Below are positions 27,162 through 36,289 of a DNA stretch of 64,000 bases, one piece after another. The DNA lies in assembly GCF_000203915.1 (NCBI RefSeq), contig NC_008390.1, forward strand, positions 868,001 to 932,000. The letters run 5' to 3'. The translations under genes and the position numbers were made by a program. Below the pieces are notes generated by a model. It saw only the letters and a list, made by a program, of their open reading frames with translations, was not told the origin of the DNA and made no database searches. Origin of the DNA: Burkholderia ambifaria AMMD. Lineage in GTDB: Bacteria > Pseudomonadota > Gammaproteobacteria > Burkholderiales > Burkholderiaceae. Numbering within the stretch: position 1 is the stretch's first letter; the number at the start of each line of letters is the position of its first letter.

Positions 27162-28718
27162 TCAGAGTCCGATCTCTTGCCAGAGGCGATCGACGCGCGC
27201 CTTCACGGCCGCGTCCATCTCGATCGGGCGGCCCCATTCGCGGTTCGTCTCGCCGGGCCACTTGTTGGTCGCGTCGAGCCCCATCTTCGAGCCGAGGCCC
27301 GCGACGGGCGACGCGAAATCGAGATAGTCGATCGGCGTGCTGTCGACCATCACGGTGTCGCGCACGGGGTCGACGCGCGTCGTGATCGCCCAGATCACCT
27401 CGTTCCAGTCGCGGATGTTCACGTCCTCGTCGACGACCACGATGAACTTCGTATACATGAACTGCCGCAGGAAGCTCCACACGCCGAACATCACGCGCTT
27501 CGCATGGCCCGCGTAGCTCTTCTTCATCTGGACGATGGCCATCCGGTAGCTGCAGCCTTCCGGCGGCAGGTAGAAGTCGGTGATTTCCGTGAACTGCTTC
27601 TGCAGCAGCGGCACGAACACCTCGTTGAGCGCGACGCCGAGCACGGCCGGCTCGTCGGGCGGCTTGCCCGTGTAGGTCGAGTGATAGATCGCGTCGCGGC
27701 GCATCGTGATGCGCTCGACGGTGAACACCGGAAACCACTCCTGCTCGTTGTAGTAGCCGGTGTGGTCGCCGTACGGGCCTTCGAGCGCGTGCTCGTACGC
27801 GGCGGACGCGTTGCCGGCCGGACGCGGCGGTGCGCCGGCTGGAGCAGCGGCGGGCGTGCCTTCCTGCGGGTGAATGAAGCCTTCGAGGACGATCTCCGCG
27901 CGGGCGGGCACCTGCAGCGTGTCGACGCCGGGCGTCAGGCATTTCGCGAGTTCGGTGCGGCTGCCGCGCAGCAGGCCGGCGAACTGGTACTCGGACAGCG
28001 AATCGGGCACGGGCGTCACCGCGCCGAGCGTCGTGGCCGGATCCGCGCCCAGCACGACCGCGACCGGATACGGCTTGCCCGGGTTCTGCAGCGCGAATTC
28101 GCGGAAGTCCAGCGCGCCGCCGCGATGCGCGAGCCAGCGCATGATCAGCTTGTTGCGGCCGATCAGCTGCTGACGGTAGATGCCGAGGTTCTGGCGCGGT
28201 TTGTTCGGCCCGCGCGTGACGGTAAGGCCCCACGTGACGAGCGGCCCCGCGTCGCCGGGCCAGCAGGTCTGGATCGGCAGCTTGTGCAGATCGACGTCGG
28301 CGCCTTCCCAGACGATCTCCTGGCACGGCGGCGACGACACCGATTTCGGCGCCATGTCCCACACGGCCTTCGCGAGCGACAGCAGCTTGCCGGCGTCCTT
28401 CAGGCTCTTCGGCGGATCCGGCTCCTTCAGCGCGGACAGCAGCCGCCCGAGGTCGCGCAGCGAGCCGAGCGCGGCGTCGTCGCCCGCATCGACGCCCATC
28501 CCGAGCGCGACACGGCGCGGCGTGCCGAACAGGTTGCCGAGCACAGGAAACGCATTGCCGGGCGGGGCGTTGAACAGCAGCGCCGGGCCGCCGGCGCGCA
28601 GCACGCGGTCGCACAGCTCGGTCATTTCGAGCACGGGCGACACGGGCTGCGTGACGCGCCGCAGTTCGCCGAGCGCCTCGAGGCGCTGGATGAAATCGCG
28701 TAAGTCTTTGTATTTCAT
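27162..28718 (-). CDS. ubiD: 4-hydroxy-3-polyprenylbenzoate decarboxylase UbiD
   Basis: Prenylated-FMN-dependent decarboxylase of ubiquinone synthesis, 518 aa. It starts [19 protein letters not shown] and contains the family stretch [18 protein letters not shown]. It uses a cofactor made by UbiX, which is not in the window. A Pro/Ala-rich insertion near residue 290 ([14 protein letters not shown]) is longer than in E. coli and probably a surface loop. The ATG at 28718 gives the usual N terminus. Confidence 0.95.
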   Translation of the reverse strand: MKYKDLRDFIQRLEALGELRRVTQPVSPVLEMTELCDRVLRAGGPALLFNAPPGNAFPVLGNLFGTPRRVALGMGVDAGDDAALGSLRDLGRLLSALKEPDPPKSLKDAGKLLSLAKAVWDMAPKSVSSPPCQEIVWEGADVDLHKLPIQTCWPGDAGPLVTWGLTVTRGPNKPRQNLGIYRQQLIGRNKLIMRWLAHRGGALDFREFALQNPGKPYPVAVVLGADPATTLGAVTPVPDSLSEYQFAGLLRGSRTELAKCLTPGVDTLQVPARAEIVLEGFIHPQEGTPAAAPAGAPPRPAGNASAAYEHALEGPYGDHTGYYNEQEWFPVFTVERITMRRDAIYHSTYTGKPPDEPAVLGVALNEVFVPLLQKQFTEITDFYLPPEGCSYRMAIVQMKKSYAGHAKRVMFGVWSFLRQFMYTKFIVVVDEDVNIRDWNEVIWAITTRVDPVRDTVMVDSTPIDYLDFASPVAGLGSKMGLDATNKWPGETNREWGRPIEMDAAVKARVDRLWQEIGL

Positions 28719-28932
28719 GAAGAAGGTCCGGGCCACCCGCAAAGCGGGCAGCGGTGGGCGGGCGCAGCGGCCGGCTGCGGCCCCGAATCGATCGCCGATT
28801 TTACCCGGGCGGCCGCGCGCACGCCCGGCGGTGAAAAAAGTCGATCGCGCGCGGAGCCCCTACGGCAGGGGGCTCGCGATCTGAAGGGCGATTCAAAATT
28901 ACTTTTTGTTATGATTTTGAGATTTCATAGTG

Positions 28933-28960
28933 TTGACGATCTATAAAACCCTGCTAGAAT
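28933..28960 (+). promoter_or_regulatory. Sigma70 promoter upstream of candidate sRNA
   Basis: TTGACG and TAGAAT are separated by 16 bp in a locally AT-rich patch. The start point would be near 28967. Confidence 0.7.
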
Positions 28961-28966
28961 CCGCTC

Positions 28967-29106
28967 ACATTGGCTGCAGGGTAAAAGGCTTCGAGCCGCC
29001 AATCACCGATCTTTGACGCAGCGCGTCACCGTCCGCCGATACCTGCACGGCGTATTCGACGGCTTTTGTAGTAGTCCCAGCCAGCGCTACCACACGCTGG
29101 TTTTTT
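28967..29106 (+). ncRNA. Candidate structured small RNA or leader, about 140 nt
   Basis: The segment runs from the predicted start of the 28933 promoter to a perfect intrinsic terminator. It has local hairpins GGCT-tcg-AGCC (28987-28997) and TGACGC-agc-GCGTCA (29014-29028), and TGGCTG near the 5' end can pair with CAGCCA near 29080. No open frame is contained in it. It matches no RNA family I recognise. It could be a free sRNA or a terminated leader of the gene at 29315. Confidence 0.5.
29081..29106 (+). terminator. Intrinsic terminator ending the candidate sRNA
   Basis: CCAGCG, an 8-nt loop, CGCTGG and then TTTTTT: a clean rho-independent terminator located 208 nt before any start codon. 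Confidence 0.85.
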
Positions 29107-29314
29107 GCGTGGGTGCCACCGCGTATGCCCGCCTCGCCCAATGTGCGAAGGTGCCGGCCCTCTTACACCGTGGCCTCGAACGGTACTTATACCGTTTCCC
29201 CGATGCTTGCGCGTCCCAACCAAGGCGGGCGGCATCGTGATTCCGCGGCACGTATTCTGTCTCGCCATCGAGCTGAGCGAGCCGCACGAGTCATGTTCAT
29301 GGGAGATGATCTGA

Positions 29315-30433
29315 ATGAACGCTTGGTTATCGTGGCGTCCCAATGAGCAGCATGCGCAGATCGTGCGCGACATGCTGCGTCGCGGGACGCGTGTCAGTCA
29401 CCATTTATTCAGCGTTGTCGGCTGTTTTGCCGTCGCGATCGCACTGGCCCTGTGGCTGCTGCCGACCGTGCGCGGGAACATCGCCGCGAAGCTGATGCCG
29501 GTCGTGTCCGCGGCCGTGCAGGCCGGTCCGGCCCGTCTGCTGACCGGTCATCCGCTGCCGAACTTCGCGCCTGCCGGCGCGCAGCCGCAGCAGGAAGACA
29601 CCCCCGAACCGGATGCGCTCGCCGTCGGTCTCGACGTCGCACCGGAAACCGCCGCGCAGAACGATGCGTCCGATCCGGCCCGCAACGGCCCGTCGCCCGT
29701 CGCGCTCGCGAAACTGATCCCGACCCAGCGGGTTCCGGCCGATGCGCGCGACGATCGTGCGCTCGCGTCGAACCGTGAACAGGCGCTCGTCGCCACTTAC
29801 CTGTCGCGCCGTTACCGGGTCGCGCAGGAGCCGCTCGGCCAGCTCGTCAAGGCTGCGTTCCAGACCGGTCGCGACGTCGGCCTCGATCCGCTGCTGCTGC
29901 TGTCCGTGATGGCGATCGAATCGGGCTTCAACCCGTACGCGGAAAGCGGCGTCGGCGCGCAGGGCCTGATGCAGGTCATGTCGAAGGTCCATTCCGACAA
30001 GTTCGAATATTTCGGCGGTACCGACACCGCGCTGCAACCGCTCGCGAACCTGCAGGTCGGCGCGCTCGTGCTGAAGGACTGCATCGCCCGCGGCGGCTCG
30101 CTCGCGAACGGCCTGCGCATGTACAACGGCTCGACCAACCCGGACGACACCGCCTACGGCTCGAAGGTCATGGCCGAGCGTGCCCGCCTGCGCGACGTCG
30201 CGCATGGCCGCAGCGTGCCGCTCAATGCGCCGGCCCAGCCGTCGAAGCCGATCGTGACCGCGTCCGCGACGGCAGCGGCCGGCGGCGCGAAGCGCGTGCA
30301 CGCGACGCTCGACGCCGCGCAGCCGATCGCCGCGAAGGCTGCCGCCGTGCCGAAGGGCGCGCCGCAGCAGGACGCCGCCAGCGTCGACACCGCGAAGCAG
30401 TCGCACGGCGACCACCCGGAACTCGGCGCGTAA
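29315..30433 (+). CDS. Lytic transglycosylase (SLT domain) membrane protein
   Basis: Peptidoglycan-cleaving enzyme of 372 aa. One N-terminal membrane segment (about 32-50) anchors it with the enzyme outside. After a Pro/Glu-rich linker, the SLT domain spans about 165-285. The catalytic Glu lies in MAIESGFNPYAES, followed by VGAQGLMQVM and the MYNGS motif. The C-terminal 80 residues are Ala/Lys-rich and probably disordered. Its terminator has been split by the IS element directly downstream. Confidence 0.9.
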   Translation: MNAWLSWRPNEQHAQIVRDMLRRGTRVSHHLFSVVGCFAVAIALALWLLPTVRGNIAAKLMPVVSAAVQAGPARLLTGHPLPNFAPAGAQPQQEDTPEPDALAVGLDVAPETAAQNDASDPARNGPSPVALAKLIPTQRVPADARDDRALASNREQALVATYLSRRYRVAQEPLGQLVKAAFQTGRDVGLDPLLLLSVMAIESGFNPYAESGVGAQGLMQVMSKVHSDKFEYFGGTDTALQPLANLQVGALVLKDCIARGGSLANGLRMYNGSTNPDDTAYGSKVMAERARLRDVAHGRSVPLNAPAQPSKPIVTASATAAAGGAKRVHATLDAAQPIAAKAAAVPKGAPQQDAASVDTAKQSHGDHPELGA

Positions 30434-30460
30434 CGCCACGCGGTTCCAGCCGGACCCAAG

Positions 30461-30476
30461 AAAAAAGGCACCCGAT
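30461..30476. terminator. Left half of a terminator split by the IS
   Basis: A6 followed by GGCACCCGAT. The matching right arm (CGGGTGCC and T6) is at 31926-31939, on the other side of the insertion. Together they would form an 8-bp stem with a 3-nt loop and A/T tracts on both sides. Confidence 0.8.
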
Positions 30477-30527
30477 TGAACTGCACCCCAAAAGTTGGAC
30501 ACCCGTCCAACCTTTGGGGTGTTTTTC

Positions 30528-31052
30528 ATGACGAAGTACAACGAGCAGTTCAAGCAACGCATCGTTGACGAGTATCTGGCCGGCGGAATCGGCATCGAAT
30601 CGCTGGCGCATCGGTACAGAGTGGGCCGCTCGGTCGTGGGGCGCTGGGTGGCGAGCTATCGGGAGCATGGCAGCGCGGGGTTACGCAAGAAACACGTTTG
30701 CTACGACGCTGAGTTCAAGCTATCGGTACTGCAGCGCATGTGGCGAGACGAGTTGTCATACGGCCAGGTATCGGCCTTGTTCGATATTCGCGGCGCGGGC
30801 TGCGTAGCCGGCTGGGAGCGCCTGTATCATGAGGGCGGTATCGATGCACTGTCCCCTCGCCGACGAGGGCGCCCCCGAAAGATGGCCACTTCACTTCCGC
30901 CCAAACCCACCGAACCCGGCACACCGGATGAACGCTCGCGCGAAGAATTGCTCAAGGAAAACGAGTATTTGCGTGCGGAGGTGGCCTACCTAAAAAAGCT
31001 CGATGCGCTGCTGGCGAAGAAGCAGGCAGCGCAAAAGAAAAAGCGCAAATAG
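30528..31052 (+). CDS. IS3-family OrfA (helix-turn-helix protein)
   Basis: OrfA of the element, 174 aa from ATG 30528. Two helix-turn-helix units lie at about 10-45 and 60-100 (GIESLAHRYRVGRSVVGRWV). A C-terminal coiled coil with leucine heptads (ELLKENEYLRAEVAYLKKL) is followed by a Lys-rich tail. It ends in a purine-rich stretch (AAAAGAAAAAG) where ribosomes could shift into orfB, giving the OrfAB transposase, as known for IS3 elements. Confidence 0.9.
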   Translation: MTKYNEQFKQRIVDEYLAGGIGIESLAHRYRVGRSVVGRWVASYREHGSAGLRKKHVCYDAEFKLSVLQRMWRDELSYGQVSALFDIRGAGCVAGWERLYHEGGIDALSPRRRGRPRKMATSLPPKPTEPGTPDERSREELLKENEYLRAEVAYLKKLDALLAKKQAAQKKKRK

Positions 31053-31888
31053 TGCACGAGCTTAGGCAGCACCATCCGGTAGCGGCACTTCTGAAGGCGG
31101 CCGGCTTGGCGCGTAGCACGTTCTATTACCAGCTTGGGACGCTGAGCGTCGACGATCGCCGTGCCGATCTCAAGGCGAAGATCCGGGCGGTGTTCGACCA
31201 TCACAAGGGCCGCTACGGCTATCGACGCGTCACGGCTGCGATTCGGCAAACCGGGCATCTCGTCAACCACAAGGCCGTGCAGAGGCTGATGCAGCAATTG
31301 CAGTTGAAATCCCTGCTGCGCCCGAAGAAATACCGCTCCTGGCGAGGCGAAGTCGGCAAAGCCGCACCCAACCTGCTGCAACGTCAGTTTAGTGCCGCAC
31401 AGGCCAATCAGAAGTGGGTGACGGATGTGACGGAATTCAACGTCGGCGGTCAGAAGCTGTACCTGTCGCCGGTGATGGATCTGTACAACGGCGAGATCGT
31501 GGCTTACCAGATGGATCGACGCCCAAGCTTCGAGTTGGTCAGCGGCATGCTCAAGAAGGCGCTGACCAAACTCAAACGCACGGACAGACCGCTATTGCAT
31601 TCGGACCAAGGCTGGCAATACCGAATGCCGGCGTTTCGCCGGCAACTGAAGCGGCGCAAACTGACTCAAAGCATGTCCCGCAAGGGGAACTGCCTCGATA
31701 ATGCTGCGATGGAAAGCTTCTTCGGCACGCTCAAGTCCGAGTGCTACAAGGGACATCGCTTCACTTGCGTGGAGCATTTGCGCGACACGCTCAATCACTA
31801 CATCCACTACTACAACCACGAACGCATCAAGCTCAAATTGAAAGGGCTGAGTCCCGTGCAATACAGAACTCAGCCCTTGAGCGCCTAG
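31052..31888 (+). CDS. IS3-family OrfB (DDE transposase)
   Basis: Catalytic part of the transposase, 278 aa. It begins at a GTG overlapping the orfA stop by 1 nt. An HTH_21 region (about 35-80, YGYRRVTAAIRQTG) is followed by the rve integrase core. The DDE triad is complete: D in VTDVTEF, D in LHSDQGWQY and E in AAMESFFGTLKSE. The reading frame is intact, so the element may be active. Confidence 0.93.
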   Translation: MHELRQHHPVAALLKAAGLARSTFYYQLGTLSVDDRRADLKAKIRAVFDHHKGRYGYRRVTAAIRQTGHLVNHKAVQRLMQQLQLKSLLRPKKYRSWRGEVGKAAPNLLQRQFSAAQANQKWVTDVTEFNVGGQKLYLSPVMDLYNGEIVAYQMDRRPSFELVSGMLKKALTKLKRTDRPLLHSDQGWQYRMPAFRRQLKRRKLTQSMSRKGNCLDNAAMESFFGTLKSECYKGHRFTCVEHLRDTLNHYIHYYNHERIKLKLKGLSPVQYRTQPLSA

Positions 31889-31925
31889 CCTTCAACTGTC
31901 CAACTTTGCGGGGTCAGTTCAGATC

Positions 31926-31939
31926 CGGGTGCCTTTTTT
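31926..31939. terminator. Right half of the terminator split by the IS
   Basis: CGGGTGCC followed by T6, the partner of 30461-30476. The aminotransferase gene ends leftward just beyond it, so the original hairpin served both genes. Confidence 0.8.
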
Positions 31940-31989
31940 CTTTTGGCGCGGCCGCAAGGGCGCCGCGCGCCGGGACGGCCGGCCGGCCG

Positions 31990-33186
31990 TCAGTGCTGGC
32001 CGAACAGCGCCGCCAGCCGCTCGACGGCCTCTTCGAGGCGCGTGTACGCGGTCGCATAGGACAGCCGGATATAGTCGCGCGGCGCATGAACGCCGAAGTC
32101 CATGCCCGGCACCAGCACGACGCCCGCGTCGTGCAGCATCGCGTGCGTGAGCGCCGCGCTGTCGCCGGCCGCCGGATGGGCGACGCCGCCACAGTGCGCA
32201 TACACGTAGAACGCGCCGTCCGGCATCACGGGTACCGTGAAACCGAGCCGTTCGAGCGCCGGCGCGATGAAGTCGCGGCGACGCTTGAATTCGACGCGGC
32301 GCGCTTCGTAGATGTCGAGCGCGGCCGGTTCGAAGCATGCGAGCGCCGCATGCTGCGCGAGCGCGGACGGGCAGATGAACAGGTTCTGCGACAGCTTTTC
32401 GAAGGTGCCGACGAGCGACGGCGGCACGACCAGCCAGCCGAGTCGCCAGCCGGTCATGCTGAAGTACTTCGAGAAGCTGTTCACGGTGACGACATCGTCG
32501 CCGAACGACAGCGCCGACACGGGCGCCGCGTCGTAGCTGAGCCCCTGGTAGATCTCGTCGACGATCGTGAAGCCGCCGCGGGCACGCACGGCCTCGACGA
32601 TCCGCATCAGCTCGTCCGGCTCGAGCGACGTGCCGGTCGGGTTCGACGGCGACGCGAGCAGCACGCCGCGCGTGCGGCTGCCCCAGCGCGTGCGGACGTC
32701 GTCCGCGGTGAGCTGGAAGCGGGCTTCCGGGCCGCTCGGCACGAGCACCGGGCGGCCTTCGGCCGCCGCGACGAAGTGCCGGTTGCATGGGTACGACGGG
32801 TCGGGCATCAATACCTCGTCGTCGCGGCCGACGAGCGCGAGGCAGGCGAGCAGCAGCGCGGCCGACGCGCCGGCCGTCACGACGATCCGCTCGGGGCTGA
32901 TCGTGAGGCCGTACGCGCGTGCATAGTGCGCGGCGATCGCTTCGCGCAGCGGCGCGATGCCGAGCGCGCTCGTGTACTGCGTGACGCCGCGGCGCAGCGC
33001 GGCCGCGGCCGCCTCGACGACGGGCTCCGGCGCGGTGAAATCCGGTTCGCCGATGCCCATGTGGATAACATCGCGCCCGGAGGACTCGAGCCGCTGTGCC
33101 TCCTTCATCAGTTCCATCACGTAGAAGGGCTGGATCGCGTCGACGCGTGCGGCGAGCGTGACGAGCGAATCGGCGGTGGTATTCAT
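31990..33186 (-). CDS. PLP-dependent aminotransferase (class I/II)
   Basis: Fold-type I aminotransferase of 398 aa. GIGEPDFTAP lies near the N terminus, TAGASAALL in the cofactor pocket, and PLP-binding Lys in NSFSKYFSMTGWRLGW. The conserved Arg is in YIRLSYA. It resembles aspartate/alanine-type enzymes and proteins annotated as valine-pyruvate or succinyldiaminopimelate aminotransferase, so the amino donor is uncertain. It reads toward the IS and has lost its original terminator. Confidence 0.88.
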   Translation of the reverse strand: MNTTADSLVTLAARVDAIQPFYVMELMKEAQRLESSGRDVIHMGIGEPDFTAPEPVVEAAAAALRRGVTQYTSALGIAPLREAIAAHYARAYGLTISPERIVVTAGASAALLLACLALVGRDDEVLMPDPSYPCNRHFVAAAEGRPVLVPSGPEARFQLTADDVRTRWGSRTRGVLLASPSNPTGTSLEPDELMRIVEAVRARGGFTIVDEIYQGLSYDAAPVSALSFGDDVVTVNSFSKYFSMTGWRLGWLVVPPSLVGTFEKLSQNLFICPSALAQHAALACFEPAALDIYEARRVEFKRRRDFIAPALERLGFTVPVMPDGAFYVYAHCGGVAHPAAGDSAALTHAMLHDAGVVLVPGMDFGVHAPRDYIRLSYATAYTRLEEAVERLAALFGQH

Positions 33187-33220
33187 CGGTCGGGCGGGGC
33201 GAGGAAGGGGAGGAAGAATG

Positions 33221-33244
33221 AAAAACGGGCGCTTGCGCGCCCGT
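33221..33244 (-). terminator. Terminator of the nusB operon
   Basis: The 8-bp stem ACGGGCGC/GCGCCCGT with a TTGC-type loop is followed on the minus strand by TTTTT. It closes the rib-nusB operon. Confidence 0.82.
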
Positions 33245-33256
33245 GTACCAACGGAA

Positions 33257-33694
33257 TCAGCCGTTGCGGCGCGCCTGCGTTTCGGCGGGGCGCAGCTTCG
33301 CGGCGAGCTTGTCGAGCACGCCGTTGACGTACTTGTAGCCGTCTGAACCGCCGAACGTCTTCGCGAGTTCGACCGCTTCGTTGATGATCACGCGGTACGG
33401 CGTTTCGACATGATGCGTGAGCTCGAACGTCGCGATCAGCAGCACGGCGCGCTCGACCGGCGACAGCTGGTCGACCGGGCGGTCGAGCGACGGTGTGAGG
33501 GCTTCGATGAGCGTCGCATGCTCGCGAATCACGCCGTGCAGGATGGCGTCGAGCAGCTCCTTGTCGGCCTTGTCGTAACCGAGCGCGCCGCGCAGTTGCG
33601 CGTCGATCTCGCCGGGGGCCGCGTTCGACAGCAGCCACTGATACAGGCCCTGCGTCGCCAGCTCGCGCGATTGTCGGCGGGCGCTCTTCTTCAT
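33257..33694 (-). CDS. nusB: Transcription antitermination protein NusB
   Basis: RNA-binding antitermination factor for rRNA operons, 145 aa. It starts [20 protein letters not shown] and contains [29 protein letters not shown], the NusB core. It overlaps ribH by 4 nt (ATGA), the usual ribH-nusB coupling. A terminator follows. Confidence 0.95.
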   Translation of the reverse strand: MKKSARRQSRELATQGLYQWLLSNAAPGEIDAQLRGALGYDKADKELLDAILHGVIREHATLIEALTPSLDRPVDQLSPVERAVLLIATFELTHHVETPYRVIINEAVELAKTFGGSDGYKYVNGVLDKLAAKLRPAETQARRNG

Positions 33695-34206
33695 GCGCGC
33701 TCCTCTTCGTCTTCTTCGTCTTCTTCTTCGTCCTCGTCGTCGCCGAGCTGGTCGAGCGCCATCGTCAGGTTCGCCATCTCGACCGCGACACGTGCGGCGT
33801 CACGACCCTTTTCGGTCATGCGCGCGACGGCCTGCTCGTCGTTTTCGGTCGTCAGGACCGCGTTCGCGATCGGCAGGTTGAAGTCGAGGCCGATGCGGGT
33901 GATGCCCGCGCCGCTTTCGTTCGACACGAGTTCGAAGTGGTACGTCTCGCCGCGGATCACCGCGCCGAGCGCGATCAGTGCGTCGAACTGGCCGCTTTCC
34001 GCGAGCTTTTGCAGCGCGAGCGGGATTTCCAGCGCGCCGGGCACCGACACGAGCAGCACGTCTTCACCGGAGACGCCGAGGCGCTCGAGTTCCTCGACGC
34101 ATGCATCGGCCAGGCCGTTGCAGACGGGTTCGTTGAAGCGGGATTGCACGATGCCGATACGCAGGCCGTCGCCTTCGAGATTCGGTTGGTATTGTCCGAT
34201 TTCCAT
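33691..34206 (-). CDS. ribH: 6,7-dimethyl-8-ribityllumazine synthase RibH
   Basis: Penultimate enzyme of riboflavin synthesis, 171 aa. It condenses the ribityl-aminopyrimidine with the RibB product. [14 protein letters not shown] and [14 protein letters not shown] are the family motifs. The last 15 or so residues are almost all Asp/Glu, encoded by a GAG/GAA/GAC-rich run (33700-33745). This tail is not part of the usual lumazine synthase fold. It lies 52 nt after ribBA and overlaps nusB. Confidence 0.95.
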   Translation of the reverse strand: MEIGQYQPNLEGDGLRIGIVQSRFNEPVCNGLADACVEELERLGVSGEDVLLVSVPGALEIPLALQKLAESGQFDALIALGAVIRGETYHFELVSNESGAGITRIGLDFNLPIANAVLTTENDEQAVARMTEKGRDAARVAVEMANLTMALDQLGDDEDEEEDEEDEEERA

Positions 34207-34258
34207 GATCTGTCCGTGGTGTGGATGAACGGTTATAGGGCGAAAGCGCCGTGGCGGG

Positions 34259-35401
34259 TTACGCGTGGGACGCCGGGCAGGACTTGGCTTCGCCGCCGGG
34301 CATCGGAATGAAGCCCGTGACTTCGAGGCCGTAGCCGGACATGCTGCCCAGCTTGCGCGGATTCGACAGCACCTGCATCTTGCCGACGCCGACGTCGCGC
34401 AGGATCTGCGCGCCGATGCCGAACGTCTTGAAATCGACCGGCCGGCGCTTCAGCGCAGCGGCCTTTTCTTCCTCGTCGAACGCCTTGAAGACGTCGATCA
34501 GATGTTCCTTCGTGTCGCCGCAGTTGAGTAGCACGATCACGCCGAGGTCGCGTTCCGCGATGTCGCGCATCGCGGCGTCGAGCGTCCACGAGTGCGTCGA
34601 GATGCTCGTCTCGAGCAGGTCGAGGACCGACAGCGGCTCGTGCACGCGCACGGGCGTATCGACGTCGGGCGACGGCGTGCCGCGCACCAGCGCGATGTGC
34701 GGCGAGCCGGTCGGCTGGTCGCGGTACAGCACCGCGCGGAACGTGCCGTGCGCGGTCTGCATCGTGCGCTCGGCGATCCGCTCGATGATCGATTCGGTGC
34801 GGCTGCGGTAGTGGATCAGGTCGGCGATCGTGCCGATCTTCAGGTTGTGCTCCTTCGCGAACTCGAGCAGGTCGGGCAGGCGCGCCATCGTGCCGTCGTC
34901 CTTGATGACCTCGCAGATCACCGCGGCCGGCGTGAGCCCGGCGAGTGCGGTGAAGTCGCAGCCGGCCTCGGTGTGGCCGGCGCGCACGAGCACGCCGCCC
35001 GGCTGCGCCATGATCGGGAACACGTGGCCCGGCTGCACGATGTGCTCGGGACGCACGTCGTGCGCGACCGCCGTGGCGATCGTGTGCGCGCGGTCGGCGG
35101 CCGAGATGCCGGTCGTCACGCCTTCGGCCGCTTCGATGCTGACCGTGAACGCGGTGCCGTACTGGGTGCCGTTGCGGTAGGTCATCAGCGGCAGGTGCAG
35201 CTGCTTGCAGCGTTCCTGCGTCAACGTCAGACAAATCAGGCCACGGCCGTACTTGGCCATGAAGTTGATCGCTTCCGGCGTGACGAATTCGGCGGCGATC
35301 ACGAGGTCGCCTTCGTTTTCGCGGTCTTCTTCGTCGACCAGGATCACCATCCGGCCGGCTTTCAACTCCGCGATGATGTCGAGCGTGGAGGCGAGCGTCA
35401 T
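34259..35401 (-). CDS. ribBA: 3,4-dihydroxy-2-butanone-4-phosphate synthase with degenerate RibA domain
   Basis: Protein of 380 aa. Residues 1-205 form a complete RibB ([17 protein letters not shown], with the GHTEAGCD segment), making the four-carbon unit of riboflavin. Residues 210-380 are homologous to GTP cyclohydrolase II, but the zinc-binding Cys cluster that should follow VRVHEP is missing, replaced by [10 protein letters not shown]. The second domain is therefore probably not catalytic. GTP cyclohydrolase II must come from another gene. The architecture resembles the RibBX type. Confidence 0.93.
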   Translation of the reverse strand: MTLASTLDIIAELKAGRMVILVDEEDRENEGDLVIAAEFVTPEAINFMAKYGRGLICLTLTQERCKQLHLPLMTYRNGTQYGTAFTVSIEAAEGVTTGISAADRAHTIATAVAHDVRPEHIVQPGHVFPIMAQPGGVLVRAGHTEAGCDFTALAGLTPAAVICEVIKDDGTMARLPDLLEFAKEHNLKIGTIADLIHYRSRTESIIERIAERTMQTAHGTFRAVLYRDQPTGSPHIALVRGTPSPDVDTPVRVHEPLSVLDLLETSISTHSWTLDAAMRDIAERDLGVIVLLNCGDTKEHLIDVFKAFDEEEKAAALKRRPVDFKTFGIGAQILRDVGVGKMQVLSNPRKLGSMSGYGLEVTGFIPMPGGEAKSCPASHA

Positions 35402-35462
35402 AAGGGGGCGAGAAAGAGGAAAGTGCGTATTTTACGCCAGCCGGACCGCGTTTCGGCTGGCA

Positions 35463-35480
35463 CCGGCCGCGCGCGGCCGG
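35463..35480. repeat. Perfect 18-bp GC palindrome
   Basis: CCGGCCGCGCGCGGCCGG lies in the gap between the DUF1993 gene and ribBA. No T tract follows, and no FMN riboswitch is present in the gap. Confidence 0.6.
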
Positions 35481-35588
35481 CGATCACGCCGGAAAGCCGC
35501 GCGACCACCCGGCGAGGCGCGCCTGCCGGGGCCGCCGCGGCCCGCCGGAGGACAGGCGGCCGCAGCTCGGCCGGGGCGCGGCCGGGCG

Positions 35589-36107
35589 TCACGCGTGCTC
35601 GTTGCGACCGCCGAGGTAGTCGAGCTTGCCGAGTTCGACGCCGCCGTGGCGCAGGATGTCGTAGGCGGTCGTCACGTGGAAGAAGAAGTTGGGCAGCACG
35701 AAGTTCAGCAGGTACGACTGGCCGGTGAACTCGATCGGGCCGGTGCGCATCTTGAGCACGACCTGGCGCGATTCGCTGCCGTCGATCTGCGCGGGCTCGA
35801 TGCTCGTCAGATAGTCGATCGTCTTCTGGATGCGCGCATGCAGCTCGTCGAAGGTCTGCTCGACGTCGGGATAGCTCGGGATGTCGACGCCGGCGAGCCG
35901 CGCGGCGCAGCCCTTGGCCGTGTCGGTGGCGATGTACACCTGGCGGACGAGCGGCAGCATGTCCGGATAGAGGCGCGCGCCGATGAACACCGACGGGTCG
36001 ATCTGCTTCTCGGCCGCATGCGCCTGCGCCTTGCCGAGGATGTGCTGCAGGTTGGTGAGCCCGCGGATGAGGACGGGCAGCGAAGCCTGGTACATCGAGA
36101 TGGACAT
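35589..36107 (-). CDS. DUF1993 family protein
   Basis: Soluble protein of 172 aa. It starts [20 protein letters not shown] and has the DUF1993 C-terminal motif [19 protein letters not shown]. The fold is a helical bundle related to DinB-like proteins by family description. The ATG at 36107 has AGGAG upstream. It sits between ribE and ribBA in the same direction, but with 180-nt gaps on both sides, so a link to riboflavin is weak. Confidence 0.85.
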   Translation of the reverse strand: MSISMYQASLPVLIRGLTNLQHILGKAQAHAAEKQIDPSVFIGARLYPDMLPLVRQVYIATDTAKGCAARLAGVDIPSYPDVEQTFDELHARIQKTIDYLTSIEPAQIDGSESRQVVLKMRTGPIEFTGQSYLLNFVLPNFFFHVTTAYDILRHGGVELGKLDYLGGRNEHA

Positions 36108-36289
36108 GGGACGACTCCTGGAGGAAAAGGGACAGCCGGTATGCGGCGCACCGTGTGTCGCGGCGCCGAAACCGCTGCCGTTGCATCTTAGCGCGACGCG
36201 ATGACCCGTGCGCGTCGTTAGCCGTCCGGCCAGGTGTCGGGCCGAACCGCCGGCCGCCATTTCATGTCCCGGGGCAGCGCCCCCCGCAA

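Larger units (their letters stand above)
28719..29314. other. Intergenic region with promoter, terminator and probable small RNA
   Basis: 596 nt between divergent ubiD and the transglycosylase gene. It holds a sigma70 promoter (28933-28960), an RNA-like segment and an intrinsic terminator (29081-29106). A perfect 7-bp inverted repeat with 4-nt loop (AACGGTA-ctta-TACCGTT, 29179-29196) follows. The remainder to 29314 is the transglycosylase leader. Confidence 0.65.
30477..31921 (+). mobile_element. IS3-family (IS150-like) insertion sequence, intact
   Basis: Element of 1445 bp with 25-bp imperfect terminal inverted repeats. The left end reads TGAACTGCACCCCAAAAGTT and the right end, inverted, TGAACTGACCCCGCAAAGTT, both then GGACA. 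The ends resemble IS150. A 3-bp target duplication GAT flanks it (30474-30476 and 31922-31924). Both transposase frames are intact. An inner palindrome at the left end (30484-30520) could form a hairpin that shields orfA from outside transcription. Confidence 0.93.

Noticed and set aside
28967..29106. 6S RNA (ssrS)
   Set aside because: Length and sequence do not fit the long bulged hairpin of 6S RNA as far as I can fold it by eye; kept as an unassigned RNA instead.
35402..35588. FMN riboswitch before ribBA
   Set aside because: The conserved RFN blocks are absent. The gap holds only a GC palindrome.
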